DNA of 64,000 nt from Halomicrobium sp. LC1Hm (GTDB lineage Archaea; Halobacteriota; Halobacteria; Halobacteriales; Haloarculaceae): positions 2,728,001 to 2,792,000 of the forward strand of contig NZ_CP044129.1 in NCBI RefSeq assembly GCF_009617995.1, in the 5' to 3' direction. Of this stretch, positions 44,004-51,540 are shown piece after piece. The notes below the pieces were generated by a model. The model saw only the letters and a list, made by a program, of their open reading frames with translations, did not search any database and was not told the DNA's origin. Position numbers and translations under genes: made by a program. The stretch's first letter is position 1. Every line of letters begins with the position of its first letter.

Positions 44004-44161
44004 ACCCGACGGAGGGGGGCGACGAAGTAAACTGTTCGCCAAAGCGGCTTTTTGTAACACGACAGTCAGGATCCGGGACGGTGCCCCCAGCACAGCGCCG
44101 TCCGACGAGGACGCCGGCCGAGAACGGTCGATTTATCTCCGCTCCCCACGACGATGCGGGC

Positions 44162-44641
44162 ATGAACGTCAAGTCGCGCCACCACCTCAGAGCCGACGAG
44201 ATCGACGCCATCGAGGAGGCCGTGGTCGCGAACCTCGGCGTGGAACTGGACGCCGACACCTTCGAGAAAGTGGAGTTCGAGGACAGCGACTGGGACGTGG
44301 TGCTGGTCGACGGCGACCCGCTCGTGCTGTACGTCGACGGCGAGCCGTTCCTCACCGTCGAGGGACTCAACGCGTACCCGCCAGAAGACCACGTCGTCAC
44401 CGTCGACAGCGGCGCGATCTCGTTCGTCTCTGACGGCGCAGACGTGATGCGACCCGGCATCACCGAGGCCGACGACGACATCGCCGCGGGCGATCTCGTC
44501 GCGATCAACGAGGAATCACACGGGAAGTTCCTCGCCGTCGGGCGTGCGAAGGCGAGCGGCGACGAGATGGTCGGCGACAGCGGGAAGGTCGTCGAGTCGA
44601 TCCACCACGTGGGCGACGATCTCTTCGAGTTCTCCGTCTGA
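44162..44641 (+). CDS. PUA-domain RNA-binding protein
   Basis: 159 residues from the ATG in MNVKSRHHLRADEI. The N-terminal half (about 1-75) resembles the pre-PUA domain of archaeal relatives of MCT-1/Tma20. The C-terminal PUA domain has VVTVDSGAISFVSDGADVMRPGI and GDLVAINEESHGKFLAVGRA. MCT-1 relatives act in translation re-initiation and ribosome recycling in eukaryotes; the archaeal role is less clear. The last eight codons and following DNA are duplicated downstream at 44739-44794. Confidence 0.88.
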   Translation: MNVKSRHHLRADEIDAIEEAVVANLGVELDADTFEKVEFEDSDWDVVLVDGDPLVLYVDGEPFLTVEGLNAYPPEDHVVTVDSGAISFVSDGADVMRPGITEADDDIAAGDLVAINEESHGKFLAVGRAKASGDEMVGDSGKVVESIHHVGDDLFEFSV

Positions 44642-44668
44642 TCCGAAGCGACCGGACGAGCGAAGCGA
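44613..44668 (+). repeat. 3'-end direct repeat of the PUA gene, copy 1 (in the gene)
   Basis: 56 bases spanning the last nine codons, the stop and 27 downstream bases ending in GGACGAGCGAAGCGA. It matches 44739-44794 at 55 of 56 positions. The single difference is GAT/GAC, synonymous for Asp. Confidence 0.85.
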
Positions 44669-44738
44669 GTCCGTCTTTTCACCCATGTTTTGCGAGGAGT
44701 GGTCGCGCCAGCGACCCGACGAGTCAAAAGATGGTTGC

Positions 44739-44794
44739 GCGACGACCTCTTCGAGTTCTCCGTCTGATCCGAAGCGACCGGACGAGCGAAGCGA
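44739..44794 (+). repeat. 3'-end direct repeat of the PUA gene, copy 2 (orphan)
   Basis: Copy of 44613-44668 at a period of 126 bases. It keeps the C-terminal codons for DDLFEFSV and the stop codon without the rest of the gene. Between the copies lies the hairpin word GGACGAGCGAAGCGAGTCC and a T-rich stretch. Same pattern as the exporter and tRNA 3'-end copies. Confidence 0.85.
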
Positions 44795-44873
44795 AAGCAG
44801 AAGCGATGCCGTCAGTTCGGGGAGCCCCGCAGGCTCGGAGCAGCTATTTCCGTGTCGTGGTCGTGTGCAGCGT

Positions 44874-45092
44874 ATGGAGACAGCGACGCGACTGTACGAC
44901 CGCGTCGACGCGTGGTTGCGAGACCGCTCTCGCGTGCCGTACGCGGCGATACTGGGGACGGCGACGGGACTCGGTGTCCTCGTCGTCGGACTGGTGTTGG
45001 GCAGCGGATTGCTCGTCGTCCAGGCCGTCACGATGGCAGTCGTCGTGTTCGGGCTGGAGTGTGTGTTCGGAGTTCACCAGACCGACGAGTGA
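44874..45092 (+). CDS. small two-helix membrane protein
   Basis: 72 residues from the ATG in METATRLYDR. A short amphipathic N-terminus is followed by two hydrophobic segments (about 22-42 and 45-64) and ends FGVHQTDE. The longer open frame upstream crosses the duplicated DNA and is not protein-like. Not recognised. Confidence 0.6.
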   Translation: METATRLYDRVDAWLRDRSRVPYAAILGTATGLGVLVVGLVLGSGLLVVQAVTMAVVVFGLECVFGVHQTDE

Positions 45093-45217
45093 CGGAGTCG
45101 GCCGTCATCACCCAGAGACAGTTGGGGCGGAGTGACGACCACCGCTGGTGCTTTCCCGGACAGTGACGACGTGAGCGGCGACCGAGAGCTGGGTCTGAGC
45201 GGTAGCTTTATGTGGGT

Positions 45218-45250
45218 GTAAAGTATTCTTTACTGTAAAGGGTGCTTTAC
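45218..45250 (+). promoter_or_regulatory. tandem inverted-repeat operator of the DUF2178-Xre operon
   Basis: Two 16-bp perfect inverted repeats, GTAAAGTATTCTTTAC (45218-45233) and GTAAAGGGTGCTTTAC (45235-45250), one base apart. An outer repeat GGGTGTAAAG/CTTTACACCC encloses both. A TATA-like CTTTATG lies at 45206-45212, so the sites cover the expected start of transcription, 14 bases before the ATG at 45264. This is the natural binding site for the Xre-type repressor encoded second in the operon (inference). Confidence 0.75.
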
Positions 45251-45263
45251 ACCCGCGATACCC

Positions 45264-45701
45264 ATGAGCGAGGAACTCACCGCCAGACAGCGAGTCGAGA
45301 AGCGCGAGCAGTACAGCCAGTGGATCAACAGGTCGGTCGGTTTCGGCGTGCTGAGTTTCTTCGTCGCGACCGCGCTGTGGATGTTGACCGACAGAGCCGT
45401 GGTGCTCTTCGCGGGACTGGGACTGTACTGGCTCGGTTGTCTCGGGATGGCCGTCGGGTACTGGCAGTCGCCCGTGTCGGTCGGCGACGAACTCGAACGG
45501 CGGATGGAGCGCGAGGCGAGTCAGACGACGTTCCTGTTCGTCACCGTCGTGGCGATACTCGGTCTGCCGGCCGATGTCGTCCTCTCGACGACCGGCGTCT
45601 ACACCGCTCCCGCCGCCGTCAGGGGTGCGCTCTGGGGATATCTCCTGTTGATCCTCGTGTTCGGAGCCGTCCACTGGTTCGTGAAGCGACAGTACGAGTG
45701 A
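45264..45701 (+). CDS. four-helix membrane protein of the DUF2178 type
   Basis: 145 residues. A charged amphipathic N-terminus (LTARQRVEKREQYSQWINRS) precedes four hydrophobic segments in two pairs, separated by an acidic loop (VGDELERRMEREASQT). This layout and its pairing with a 65-70 residue Xre protein are common in archaea and Firmicutes; the DUF2178 label is by resemblance. The regulator starts 13 bases after this stop. The membrane protein may sense a signal or be the regulated effector. Confidence 0.75.
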   Translation: MSEELTARQRVEKREQYSQWINRSVGFGVLSFFVATALWMLTDRAVVLFAGLGLYWLGCLGMAVGYWQSPVSVGDELERRMEREASQTTFLFVTVVAILGLPADVVLSTTGVYTAPAAVRGALWGYLLLILVFGAVHWFVKRQYE

Positions 45702-45714
45702 GCCAGCGAGGAGC

Positions 45715-45924
45715 ATGAAAAACGAGATCGACACCTACCGGGAACGAGCGGGGTTGAGCCAGGGCGAACTGGCAACAGCCGTCGGTGTCTCACGACAGAC
45801 GATCAACGCGGTCGAGCGAGAGCGGTACGATCCGTCGCTGGCGCTGGCGTTCAAGCTCGCCGCCTACTTCGAGTGCCGCGTCGAGGCGCTGTTCGAGCCC
45901 GACCTGGAGCCGGTCGGAGAGTGA
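45715..45924 (+). CDS. Xre/Cro-CI-type helix-turn-helix regulator
   Basis: 69 residues, a single HTH domain. The recognition region is LSQGELATAVGVSRQTINAVERERYDPSLALAFKLA, typical of YozG-like Cro/CI repressors that pair with small membrane proteins. It ends with a short acidic tail. As the second gene of the operon behind tandem palindromes (45218-45250), it most likely represses its own promoter. Confidence 0.9.
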   Translation: MKNEIDTYRERAGLSQGELATAVGVSRQTINAVERERYDPSLALAFKLAAYFECRVEALFEPDLEPVGE

Positions 45925-46026
45925 GCGAACCCACCCCCAGATTGAAGGGTGGGGGTCGGCGGCCGAAGTCGGCGCAAAAACAGTGTAGGGCGAAGGTTTA
46001 TTCCCAACATACCACTAGCAGCGGGC

Positions 46027-46677
46027 GTGGCGTCCCCGTTCGAAGTTCTCGCCGTCGACCCGGACGCGAGCGACGAGGCAATCGAGCGCGCTTACAGGGA
46101 GCGGGTCAAAGAGACCCATCCCGACCACGGCGGCTCGCTGGAGGCCTTCCAGTCGGTGCGGGCCGCGTACGAGCAGATCCTGTCGGGCGAGGCCGACGGC
46201 ACCGAACGACAGCGCGCCGACGACGCCGACAGCGACGACGACGGCGGCTCGATCCACCCGCGGGTGGAGTATCTCAACTACGAGGTACTGGACGATCACG
46301 GCTGGCACGCGGACGACGACGACCTCTTCGAGAAGGCGGCCGGGGCCGGGCTCGACGACATCGACTACGGGAGCTTCCGCGTCTACCCCCGCGAGTCGGT
46401 TCTGGAGGCCGCAGAGCGCAACGACTTCGCCTGGCCCTTCGCCTGCCGTGGCGGGGCGTGTGCCAACTGTGCGGTCGTCGTCCTGTCCGGAGAGCTGACG
46501 ACCCGCGTCGATCACGTACTGCCCGACGAGATGGTCGACCGAGGCTTTCAGCTGGCCTGCAACGGGATCCCGACGAGCGACGAATTGCAACTGCTGTACA
46601 ACGTCAAGCACATGGCCGAACTCGAAGAGCTGCTGTTGCCGCCACGACCCTTCGAACAGGCCCACTCCGACGACTGA
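46027..46677 (+). CDS. ferredoxin with an N-terminal J-domain
   Basis: 216 residues from a GTG start (VASPFEVLAVDPDAS). Residues about 3-55 form a J-domain with HPD at 31-33. A linker of about 55 acidic residues follows, then a plant-type [2Fe-2S] domain with C140, C145, C148 (FACRGGACANC) and C178. The longer frame upstream is not J-domain-like and is excluded. J-domains recruit Hsp70, so the fusion suggests a chaperone-assisted or dedicated electron-transfer partner. The fusion is known among haloarchaeal ferredoxins. Its stop codon overlaps an 80-bp palindrome. Confidence 0.9.
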   Translation: MASPFEVLAVDPDASDEAIERAYRERVKETHPDHGGSLEAFQSVRAAYEQILSGEADGTERQRADDADSDDDGGSIHPRVEYLNYEVLDDHGWHADDDDLFEKAAGAGLDDIDYGSFRVYPRESVLEAAERNDFAWPFACRGGACANCAVVVLSGELTTRVDHVLPDEMVDRGFQLACNGIPTSDELQLLYNVKHMAELEELLLPPRPFEQAHSDD

Positions 46678-46756
46678 TACTGCCGGCTGTCCGTCTGTCA
46701 CGAATGTTGCGACCCCGTAGTCGCGAATCTCTTGCAACAGTGACAGCCGGCAGTAT
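46677..46756 (+). repeat. 80-bp palindromic repeat, copy B
   Basis: Begins on the A of the J-domain ferredoxin stop codon TGA. The ends match the family (ATACTGCCGGCTGT / ACAGCCGGCAGTAT). The centre has changed to a different but still paired stem, GCGACcccgtaGTCGC, instead of the common GCCACCCCGGGGTGGC. Structure is kept while sequence drifts. Confidence 0.85.
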
Positions 46757-46822
46757 GAGACCGACCCCTCGGTCTGTGAGAGAAGTGGGCGGTGAGCACG
46801 CGTTCCAGAACAGTTGGCAGTA

Positions 46823-47491
46823 TCAGTCCAGTCGGTCGGCCAGTAGCTCGCTGACGACCGCGCCGGGCGACTCCCCGTCGAGCGCCGCGCGCCGACGCAG
46901 TTCGCGGTACACGGCCGGATCGAGCGCGAGTTCGAGTTCGCCCAGTCGGACCCCTTCGGCTTCGAGCGCGCTGGCGACCGACTGACCGTCGTTGACGTCG
47001 CTCGCGACCGAGCGGACCTGTCGGACGGTCAGGTCGTGATCGAGCGCGGCCCAGGCGAGCTGGAGGCGGGCCTCGCCGCCGACCCGAGCGATGTGTTTGG
47101 CCGCGGTGGGAGCGATGTGTCCCATCGCGACGTGCCGGCGGATCGAGCGCGGGAGGTCGTGGACGCGAGACCACTTGCGGATGAACGAGACGGTGGCGTC
47201 GCCCCCGGCGCGTTCGGCGGCGGCCTTGTACGATCCCTCACCCCGGACCAGCGCGGCACAGGCGGCCGCACCGCGCAGCATGTAGACGTTGTCGTCGGCA
47301 CCAGCGGTGTTCTCCGAGAACGCCCGGACGGTCCGTGCAGCCAGGTCGAGGCTCTCGGGGTCGTCGGGGTCGAACTCCACGGCCTCCTCGGCGCGCTGGC
47401 CGGTAAGGGAGGGGTCACCGCGGATGACCGGCTTCCCGACCGGCGACTCGCGCTCGGCGTGGCTGGGGCCGTCGTGGCCATCGGCAGTCAT
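46823..47491 (-). CDS. haloarchaeal DNA-binding-like protein with ParB-type helix-turn-helix
   Basis: 222 residues from the ATG in MTADGHDGPSHAE. The middle (about 95-175) contains two helical motifs. One is IRRHVAMGHIAPTAAKHIARVGGEARLQLAWAALDHDLTVRQVRSVASD, similar to the HTH of ParB/KorB partition proteins. The C-terminal AVYRELRRRAALDGESPGAVVSELLADRLD looks ribbon-helix-helix-like. A nuclease or CTPase ParB domain is absent. It may be a chromosome-associated regulator. Confidence 0.7.
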   Translation of the reverse strand: MTADGHDGPSHAERESPVGKPVIRGDPSLTGQRAEEAVEFDPDDPESLDLAARTVRAFSENTAGADDNVYMLRGAAACAALVRGEGSYKAAAERAGGDATVSFIRKWSRVHDLPRSIRRHVAMGHIAPTAAKHIARVGGEARLQLAWAALDHDLTVRQVRSVASDVNDGQSVASALEAEGVRLGELELALDPAVYRELRRRAALDGESPGAVVSELLADRLD

Positions 47492-47571
47492 CACTTTCCG
47501 TTGGGAACGGTCCGATAAAAGGGTCCGGTCCGACGTGTACCAGGACACGTCGAGACGCGTCTCACAGCGAC

Positions 47572-47721
47572 TCAGTCGTCTGCGGCAGCGTCGTCTCGGT
47601 TCTCCGAGAGGTGCTCCCAGATCTCGGTACAACCGCATCCGTCCTCGACATCGTCGAGGTGGTCGGTCGCTGGCTCTTCGGCTTCGACGTCTTCGCGTGA
47701 ACTCTGTTGTGCGTCTGTCAT
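47572..47721 (-). CDS. small acidic protein with a CGC motif
   Basis: 49 residues: a Gln/Ser/Glu-rich N-terminus, then HLDDVEDGCGCTEIWEHLSENRDD. The Cys-Gly-Cys within DGCGCTEIWEHLSE is the only distinctive element and could bind metal or form a redox pair. It has its own ATG. It precedes the ParB-like gene on the same strand with an 80-base gap. Function unknown. Confidence 0.65.
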   Translation of the reverse strand: MTDAQQSSREDVEAEEPATDHLDDVEDGCGCTEIWEHLSENRDDAAADD

Positions 47722-47985
47722 TGGTTTGTGCATCGCGCCAGTGAGCGCGGTGTTTCGGTACTCACCCGTACTACCTACACCCGCATAAAGCCGCTCTCAC
47801 CCGTAATCCCTTCCACCACTCCCGTTTGCCGGCAATTTGTGCAGGTATCTCCGACGGCGGGCCACGAGCGCCGGTCAGTGCCACCGACACACACGGACCA
47901 CCAGAGGGAGCGGGGATCATCGCAGTTGCGGCGAAACTTGGCTACGCCGAACGACTGACGTGGCCGGCGGATCTAATGACATCTA

Positions 47986-48327
47986 ATGACGACCGACGTT
48001 CACCAGCTCGACGACGGGGCCTGGATCAGCGTCAACGACTCCCGAGAGGTGAACGTCAGCGACCTGTGGTTGCTGGCGGAAAGTGAGTTCTGCGGGTGTG
48101 AGCCGACCGATTTCCTCGCCGAAGGGTTCGTCGATACGGGCGTCGACCCCCCGAATATTCAGGCCCGTATCGCCGGTCGCTGTATCGCCTGTGGAACGGA
48201 GGGCGTGACCGACTGGCTCACCGTCGGACGCGTCATCGACCCCGAATCGGGCGAGTTCTACGGTGTCGTCCACGACAGCGTCCACATCCCGGAGAAGCGC
48301 CACCGACTGGCCGACCCGCAAGAATAG
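47986..48327 (+). CDS. conserved haloarchaeal Cys-containing protein
   Basis: 113 residues. FCGCEPTDFLAEGFVDTG and RCIACGTEGVTDWLTVG supply two Cys pairs (CxC and CxxC), likely one zinc site. The remainder is acidic (RVIDPESGEFYGVVHDSVHIPEKRH). The 10-base word ATCTAATGAC is repeated in tandem (47971-47990), and the second copy contains the ATG. It precedes the nitrite/sulfite reductase gene by 92 bases. Function unknown. Confidence 0.7.
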   Translation: MTTDVHQLDDGAWISVNDSREVNVSDLWLLAESEFCGCEPTDFLAEGFVDTGVDPPNIQARIAGRCIACGTEGVTDWLTVGRVIDPESGEFYGVVHDSVHIPEKRHRLADPQE

Positions 48328-48419
48328 GCAACATCATCCTGTTGCGGGGAGAGGTGGGGAGCCTTGTCGAGAAGGCGTGTTGTATATGGGTGGGTCCCAA
48401 GAATAGAGGTACACTAACC

Positions 48420-50180
48420 ATGCCGACGAAAGTCGAGAACTGGAAGGACGAGGTGTACGGGAACGAGATCCGTGACCACCTCATGGAGTTTGCCGAAGAG
48501 GGTTGGGACGCGATTCCAGAGGACGAACACGACGCCTGGTTCGAGCGCTTCAAGTGGTGGGGCCTGTACCACCAGCGCTCCGGGCAAGAGTCGTACTTCA
48601 TGATGCGGATCGGGACACCCAACGGCGTCATCGAGCCCGGACAGCTGGAAGTGATCGCGGAGGTCGCCGACAAGTACGCCCGCGGCCCCGAGGAGAACCC
48701 GGAGTTCGGCGACGCCTACTGTGACTGGACGACCCGCCAGTCGATCCAGCTCCACTGGATCAAGATCGAGGACATTCCGGAGATCTTCGAACTGCTCGAA
48801 TCTGTCGGTCTCTCGACCCAGCAGGCCTGTGGTGACTCCTGGCGGAACATCGTCGGCTGTCCCGTCGCCGGCAAGGACAAGCACGAACACATCGACGCCT
48901 GGCCGATCGCCGAAGACCTCCACGAGACGTTCAAGGGCGACGACGACTACGCGAACCTCCCGCGCAAGTGGAAGGTCTCGGTCACGGGCTGCGATCAGGG
49001 CTGTGGCCAGGGCGACATCAACGACCTCGCCTACGAGCCAGCCGAGAAGGACGGCGAACTCGGCTTCAACGTCCGCGTCGGCGGCGGCCTCTCACGAAAG
49101 GAGCCCCGCCTCGCCCGCGACATCGACGTGTGGGTCCCCCCGGAAAAGGCGGCCGAGATCGGTCACGGGATGTCCGCACTGTTCCGCGAGTACGGCGACC
49201 GCGACGACCGATTCAACGCCCGCATCAAGTTCCTCATGGACGAGTGGGGTCCCGAGAAGATGCGGTCGGTCCTCCAGGAGGAGTTCGTCGACTTCGAGCT
49301 TCCGCGGGCCGGCGAGGACATGCGCGACCAGTACACCTACAACGCCGGCGGCAACGAGCACGGCGACCACGTGGGCGTCCACGAACAGCCCGACGGCAAC
49401 TACTACGTCGGCCTGAACGTCCTCGTCGGTCGGATGGGCGTCGACGACGTGTACGAACTGGCCGAACTCGCCGAGGAGTACGGTTCCGGCGAGGTCCGGC
49501 TGACCCAGCGCCAGAACGTCATCGTCACGGACGTCGACAGTGACCGCCTCGACGCGTTCCTCGACGAGCCGCTGCTGGAGGACTACTCGCCCGATCCCCA
49601 CCCGTTCATGCGGGGCTCGATCGCCTGTACGGGGACGGAGTTTTGCTCGCTGTCGATCGTCGAGACCAAGAACCGACAGGTCCGCTACGCCCGCTGGCTC
49701 AAGGACAACGTCGAGCTTCCGGAGGGCGTCGAGGACTTCCACATCCACCTCTCGGGCTGTACGGCGTCCTGTGCCCAGCCCCAGATCGCCGACATCTCGC
49801 TGCGGGGTATGAAGACCCGCAAGGACGGCGAGCCGGTCGAGGCATTCGATATCGGCCTCGGCGGCGGCCTCGGGGAGAACCCCCACTTCGCCGACTGGGT
49901 CGAGATGCGCGTCGCCGCCGACGAAGTGCCGGGCTACATCGAGAACCTCCTCGACGCCTTCGAGGCCGAGCGCGAGGGCGACGAGACCTTCCGCGAGTTC
50001 GTCGCGGACCGCGAGGAGGAGGCCCTACAATCGCTGGCAGACCCCGAAGAGACCGGCTACGACGATCCGTACCTGGGCAACACGAAGATGACCTGGTACC
50101 CCTACGCCGAGGACAGCGACATGCAGTCCTCGCCGGCACCGACCGACGCCAACGACGAGCCGCTGCCGTCCGACGACTGA
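48420..50180 (+). CDS. nirA: ferredoxin-dependent nitrite/sulfite reductase
   Basis: 586 residues from the ATG in MPTKVENWKDEVYG. Two siroheme-reductase half-repeats are present. The siroheme-[4Fe-4S] ligands are C403 and C409 (ACTGTEFC), then C447 and C451 (GCTASC). ETK after the first pair favours assimilatory nitrite reductase over sulfite reductase. No nitrate reductase or nitrate transporter is adjacent. Electrons could come from the ferredoxins at 46027 or 30608 (inference). A TATA-like TTGTATATGG lies about 40 bases upstream. Confidence 0.88.
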   Translation: MPTKVENWKDEVYGNEIRDHLMEFAEEGWDAIPEDEHDAWFERFKWWGLYHQRSGQESYFMMRIGTPNGVIEPGQLEVIAEVADKYARGPEENPEFGDAYCDWTTRQSIQLHWIKIEDIPEIFELLESVGLSTQQACGDSWRNIVGCPVAGKDKHEHIDAWPIAEDLHETFKGDDDYANLPRKWKVSVTGCDQGCGQGDINDLAYEPAEKDGELGFNVRVGGGLSRKEPRLARDIDVWVPPEKAAEIGHGMSALFREYGDRDDRFNARIKFLMDEWGPEKMRSVLQEEFVDFELPRAGEDMRDQYTYNAGGNEHGDHVGVHEQPDGNYYVGLNVLVGRMGVDDVYELAELAEEYGSGEVRLTQRQNVIVTDVDSDRLDAFLDEPLLEDYSPDPHPFMRGSIACTGTEFCSLSIVETKNRQVRYARWLKDNVELPEGVEDFHIHLSGCTASCAQPQIADISLRGMKTRKDGEPVEAFDIGLGGGLGENPHFADWVEMRVAADEVPGYIENLLDAFEAEREGDETFREFVADREEEALQSLADPEETGYDDPYLGNTKMTWYPYAEDSDMQSSPAPTDANDEPLPSDD

Positions 50181-50259
50181 TACCGTCGGCTGTCCATCTG
50201 TGGCCGATTTCGCCACTCTGGGGTGGCGAATCTCTGCACGAGGTAACAGCCAACAGTAC
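50180..50259 (+). repeat. 80-bp palindromic repeat, copy C
   Basis: Begins on the A of the nirA stop codon TGA. Ends are ATACCGTCGGCTGT and ACAGCCAACAGTAC. The centre is GATTTCGCCACTCTGGGGTGGCGAATC. It is the most decayed copy at the ends, but length is still exactly 80. Confidence 0.85.
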
Positions 50260-50383
50260 GAGACGAATCGCCGGAGCCGCTCGTTCGGTCGTGGGCTCGA
50301 CCGGCGCAGAGAGACGATCGCGCTGGACGGGCTCGTCAGTGCGTTGCCCCAGTGCTTTTGTACTGGCCGGCGAACGCTCTAGC

Positions 50384-50647
50384 ATGGCATCTGACGGCGG
50401 TCAGAGCAACCTCAAAACGATCGCGCTGGGCCTCGCAGTGCTTTTCGTGCCCGCACTGATCATCGTCGCGACCCTGGAGTTTCTGATTCTCACCGGCGAT
50501 CTCGTGTTGAACGAGCTGACGCCGCTCCAACTCGTCGAGCTGTATCTCATCGACCTCGTGCTGTTCGCTGGCGGCGCGTACCTCCTCTATCGACTCTTGC
50601 TGTACTCGATCGGAGGCCCGCTCGGCGGGACGGACGACGAGGAGTGA
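50384..50647 (+). CDS. small two-helix membrane protein
   Basis: 87 residues from the ATG in MASDGGQSNLKTIALGL. Two hydrophobic segments (about 10-33 and 46-70) are joined by NELTPLQLVELYL, and the acidic end is GGTDDEE. The stop codon is the first base of an 80-bp palindrome. Typical of small uncharacterised haloarchaeal membrane proteins. Confidence 0.65.
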   Translation: MASDGGQSNLKTIALGLAVLFVPALIIVATLEFLILTGDLVLNELTPLQLVELYLIDLVLFAGGAYLLYRLLLYSIGGPLGGTDDEE

Positions 50648-50726
50648 TACTGCCGGCTGTACCTTCGTGAAGAGCTTCGCCACCCCGGGGTGGCGAAATC
50701 GGTCACAGATTTACAGCCGGTAGTAT
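50647..50726 (-). repeat. 80-bp palindromic repeat, copy D
   Basis: Begins on the A of the preceding TGA stop. Ends ATACTGCCGGCTGTA and TACAGCCGGTAGTAT, centre TTCGCCACCCCGGGGTGGCGAA, a perfect palindrome. It lies in the opposite orientation to copies A and E, as its off-centre words are their reverse complement. Confidence 0.88.
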
Positions 50727-50806
50727 GAGTCGCCGTCGGTCGTGCAGTGTCGACGACGGATCGGCAGTCACCGACGCTATAAGTTCGAGCCACTACTGCG
50801 TAGCAT

Positions 50807-51091
50807 ATGGTCGATCGGATCATGCGGGTCAACGCGTACACGACCTTCGACCTGCTGGAAGGACACGTCGAGGGACACGGCTTCGAGGAAGACGCCTACG
50901 CCGTGTTGAACGTCAGTACGGACACGCGTGAGGACCCCGACGCCGTCGAGGTACAACTGGAGATGGACAACACCGAGGTCGACGCCGTCGAGCCCCACGC
51001 AGACACCGTGTCGCTGTCGCCGGCCGAGGCCCGCGAGATGGCCGCCGAGTTAGAGAAGTACGCCAGCAAGGTCGAAGCCAGCGAGGAGTAG
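50807..51091 (+). CDS. small conserved haloarchaeal protein (DUF6360-like)
   Basis: 94 residues: MVDRIMRVNAYTTFDLLEGHVEGHGFEEDAYAVLNV... with alternating strand-like segments and a C-terminal helix (SPAEAREMAAELEKYASKVEASEE). I recall this family from many haloarchaeal genomes as DUF6360; the number is from memory. Function unknown. A TATA-like TATAAG precedes it by about 25 bases. Confidence 0.75.
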   Translation: MVDRIMRVNAYTTFDLLEGHVEGHGFEEDAYAVLNVSTDTREDPDAVEVQLEMDNTEVDAVEPHADTVSLSPAEAREMAAELEKYASKVEASEE

Positions 51092-51159
51092 CGCGGATCT
51101 GGCACGGACCGGTAGAACGATCCCGTGGTTCTTTGGTGTGTCGTGACATACCGCAGAGT

Positions 51160-51462
51160 ATGTCGACGGATTCGCCCGGAAACCCTGCCTCCCGCGAGCT
51201 GGGCTTTTGCCCGTGTTGTGGCTACCGGACGCTGCCGGAGGGCCACCCCGGTTCCTACGAGGTCTGTCCGGTGTGTCACTGGCTCGACGACCCCGTCCAG
51301 TTCGGCGACGCCGAGTACGTCAGCGACACCAACCACGTCTCGCTCAGCGACGCCCGCAGCAACTTCGAGAAACACGGTGCCTGTACGCCCGAGGCCGCAG
51401 ACCAGACCAAAACGCCCGCCGACGCGCCACGTGACCCGAACTGGCCCTACGCCGAGGAGTGA
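51160..51462 (+). CDS. CPCC-type cysteine-rich protein
   Basis: 100 residues from the ATG in MSTDSPGNPASREL. The defining segment is FCPCCGYRTLPEGHPGSYEVCPVCHWLDDPVQ, with CPCC and CPVC knuckles predicting a zinc site. The C-terminal SLSDARSNFEKHGAC is shared by bacterial CPCC proteins. Several bacterial members sit near polymorphic-toxin loci, but nothing of the kind is adjacent here. An upstream ATG at 51133 is less likely. Confidence 0.85.
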   Translation: MSTDSPGNPASRELGFCPCCGYRTLPEGHPGSYEVCPVCHWLDDPVQFGDAEYVSDTNHVSLSDARSNFEKHGACTPEAADQTKTPADAPRDPNWPYAEE

Positions 51463-51540
51463 CCGGCGTCGAGGCCGTGAGACGGTGTCCCGTCGCTGCA
51501 GGCACAACGATTAACACCGCGTGTACACCCATCCTAGACG

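Noticed and set aside
44544-44873. N-terminal extension of the small membrane protein at 44874
   Set aside because: The extension is a shifted reading of the PUA gene end and its duplicate, rich in Ser and Arg.
47826-48086. 86-codon frame before the conserved Cys protein gene
   Set aside because: It overlaps the better-supported gene at 47986 and has no protein-like pattern.
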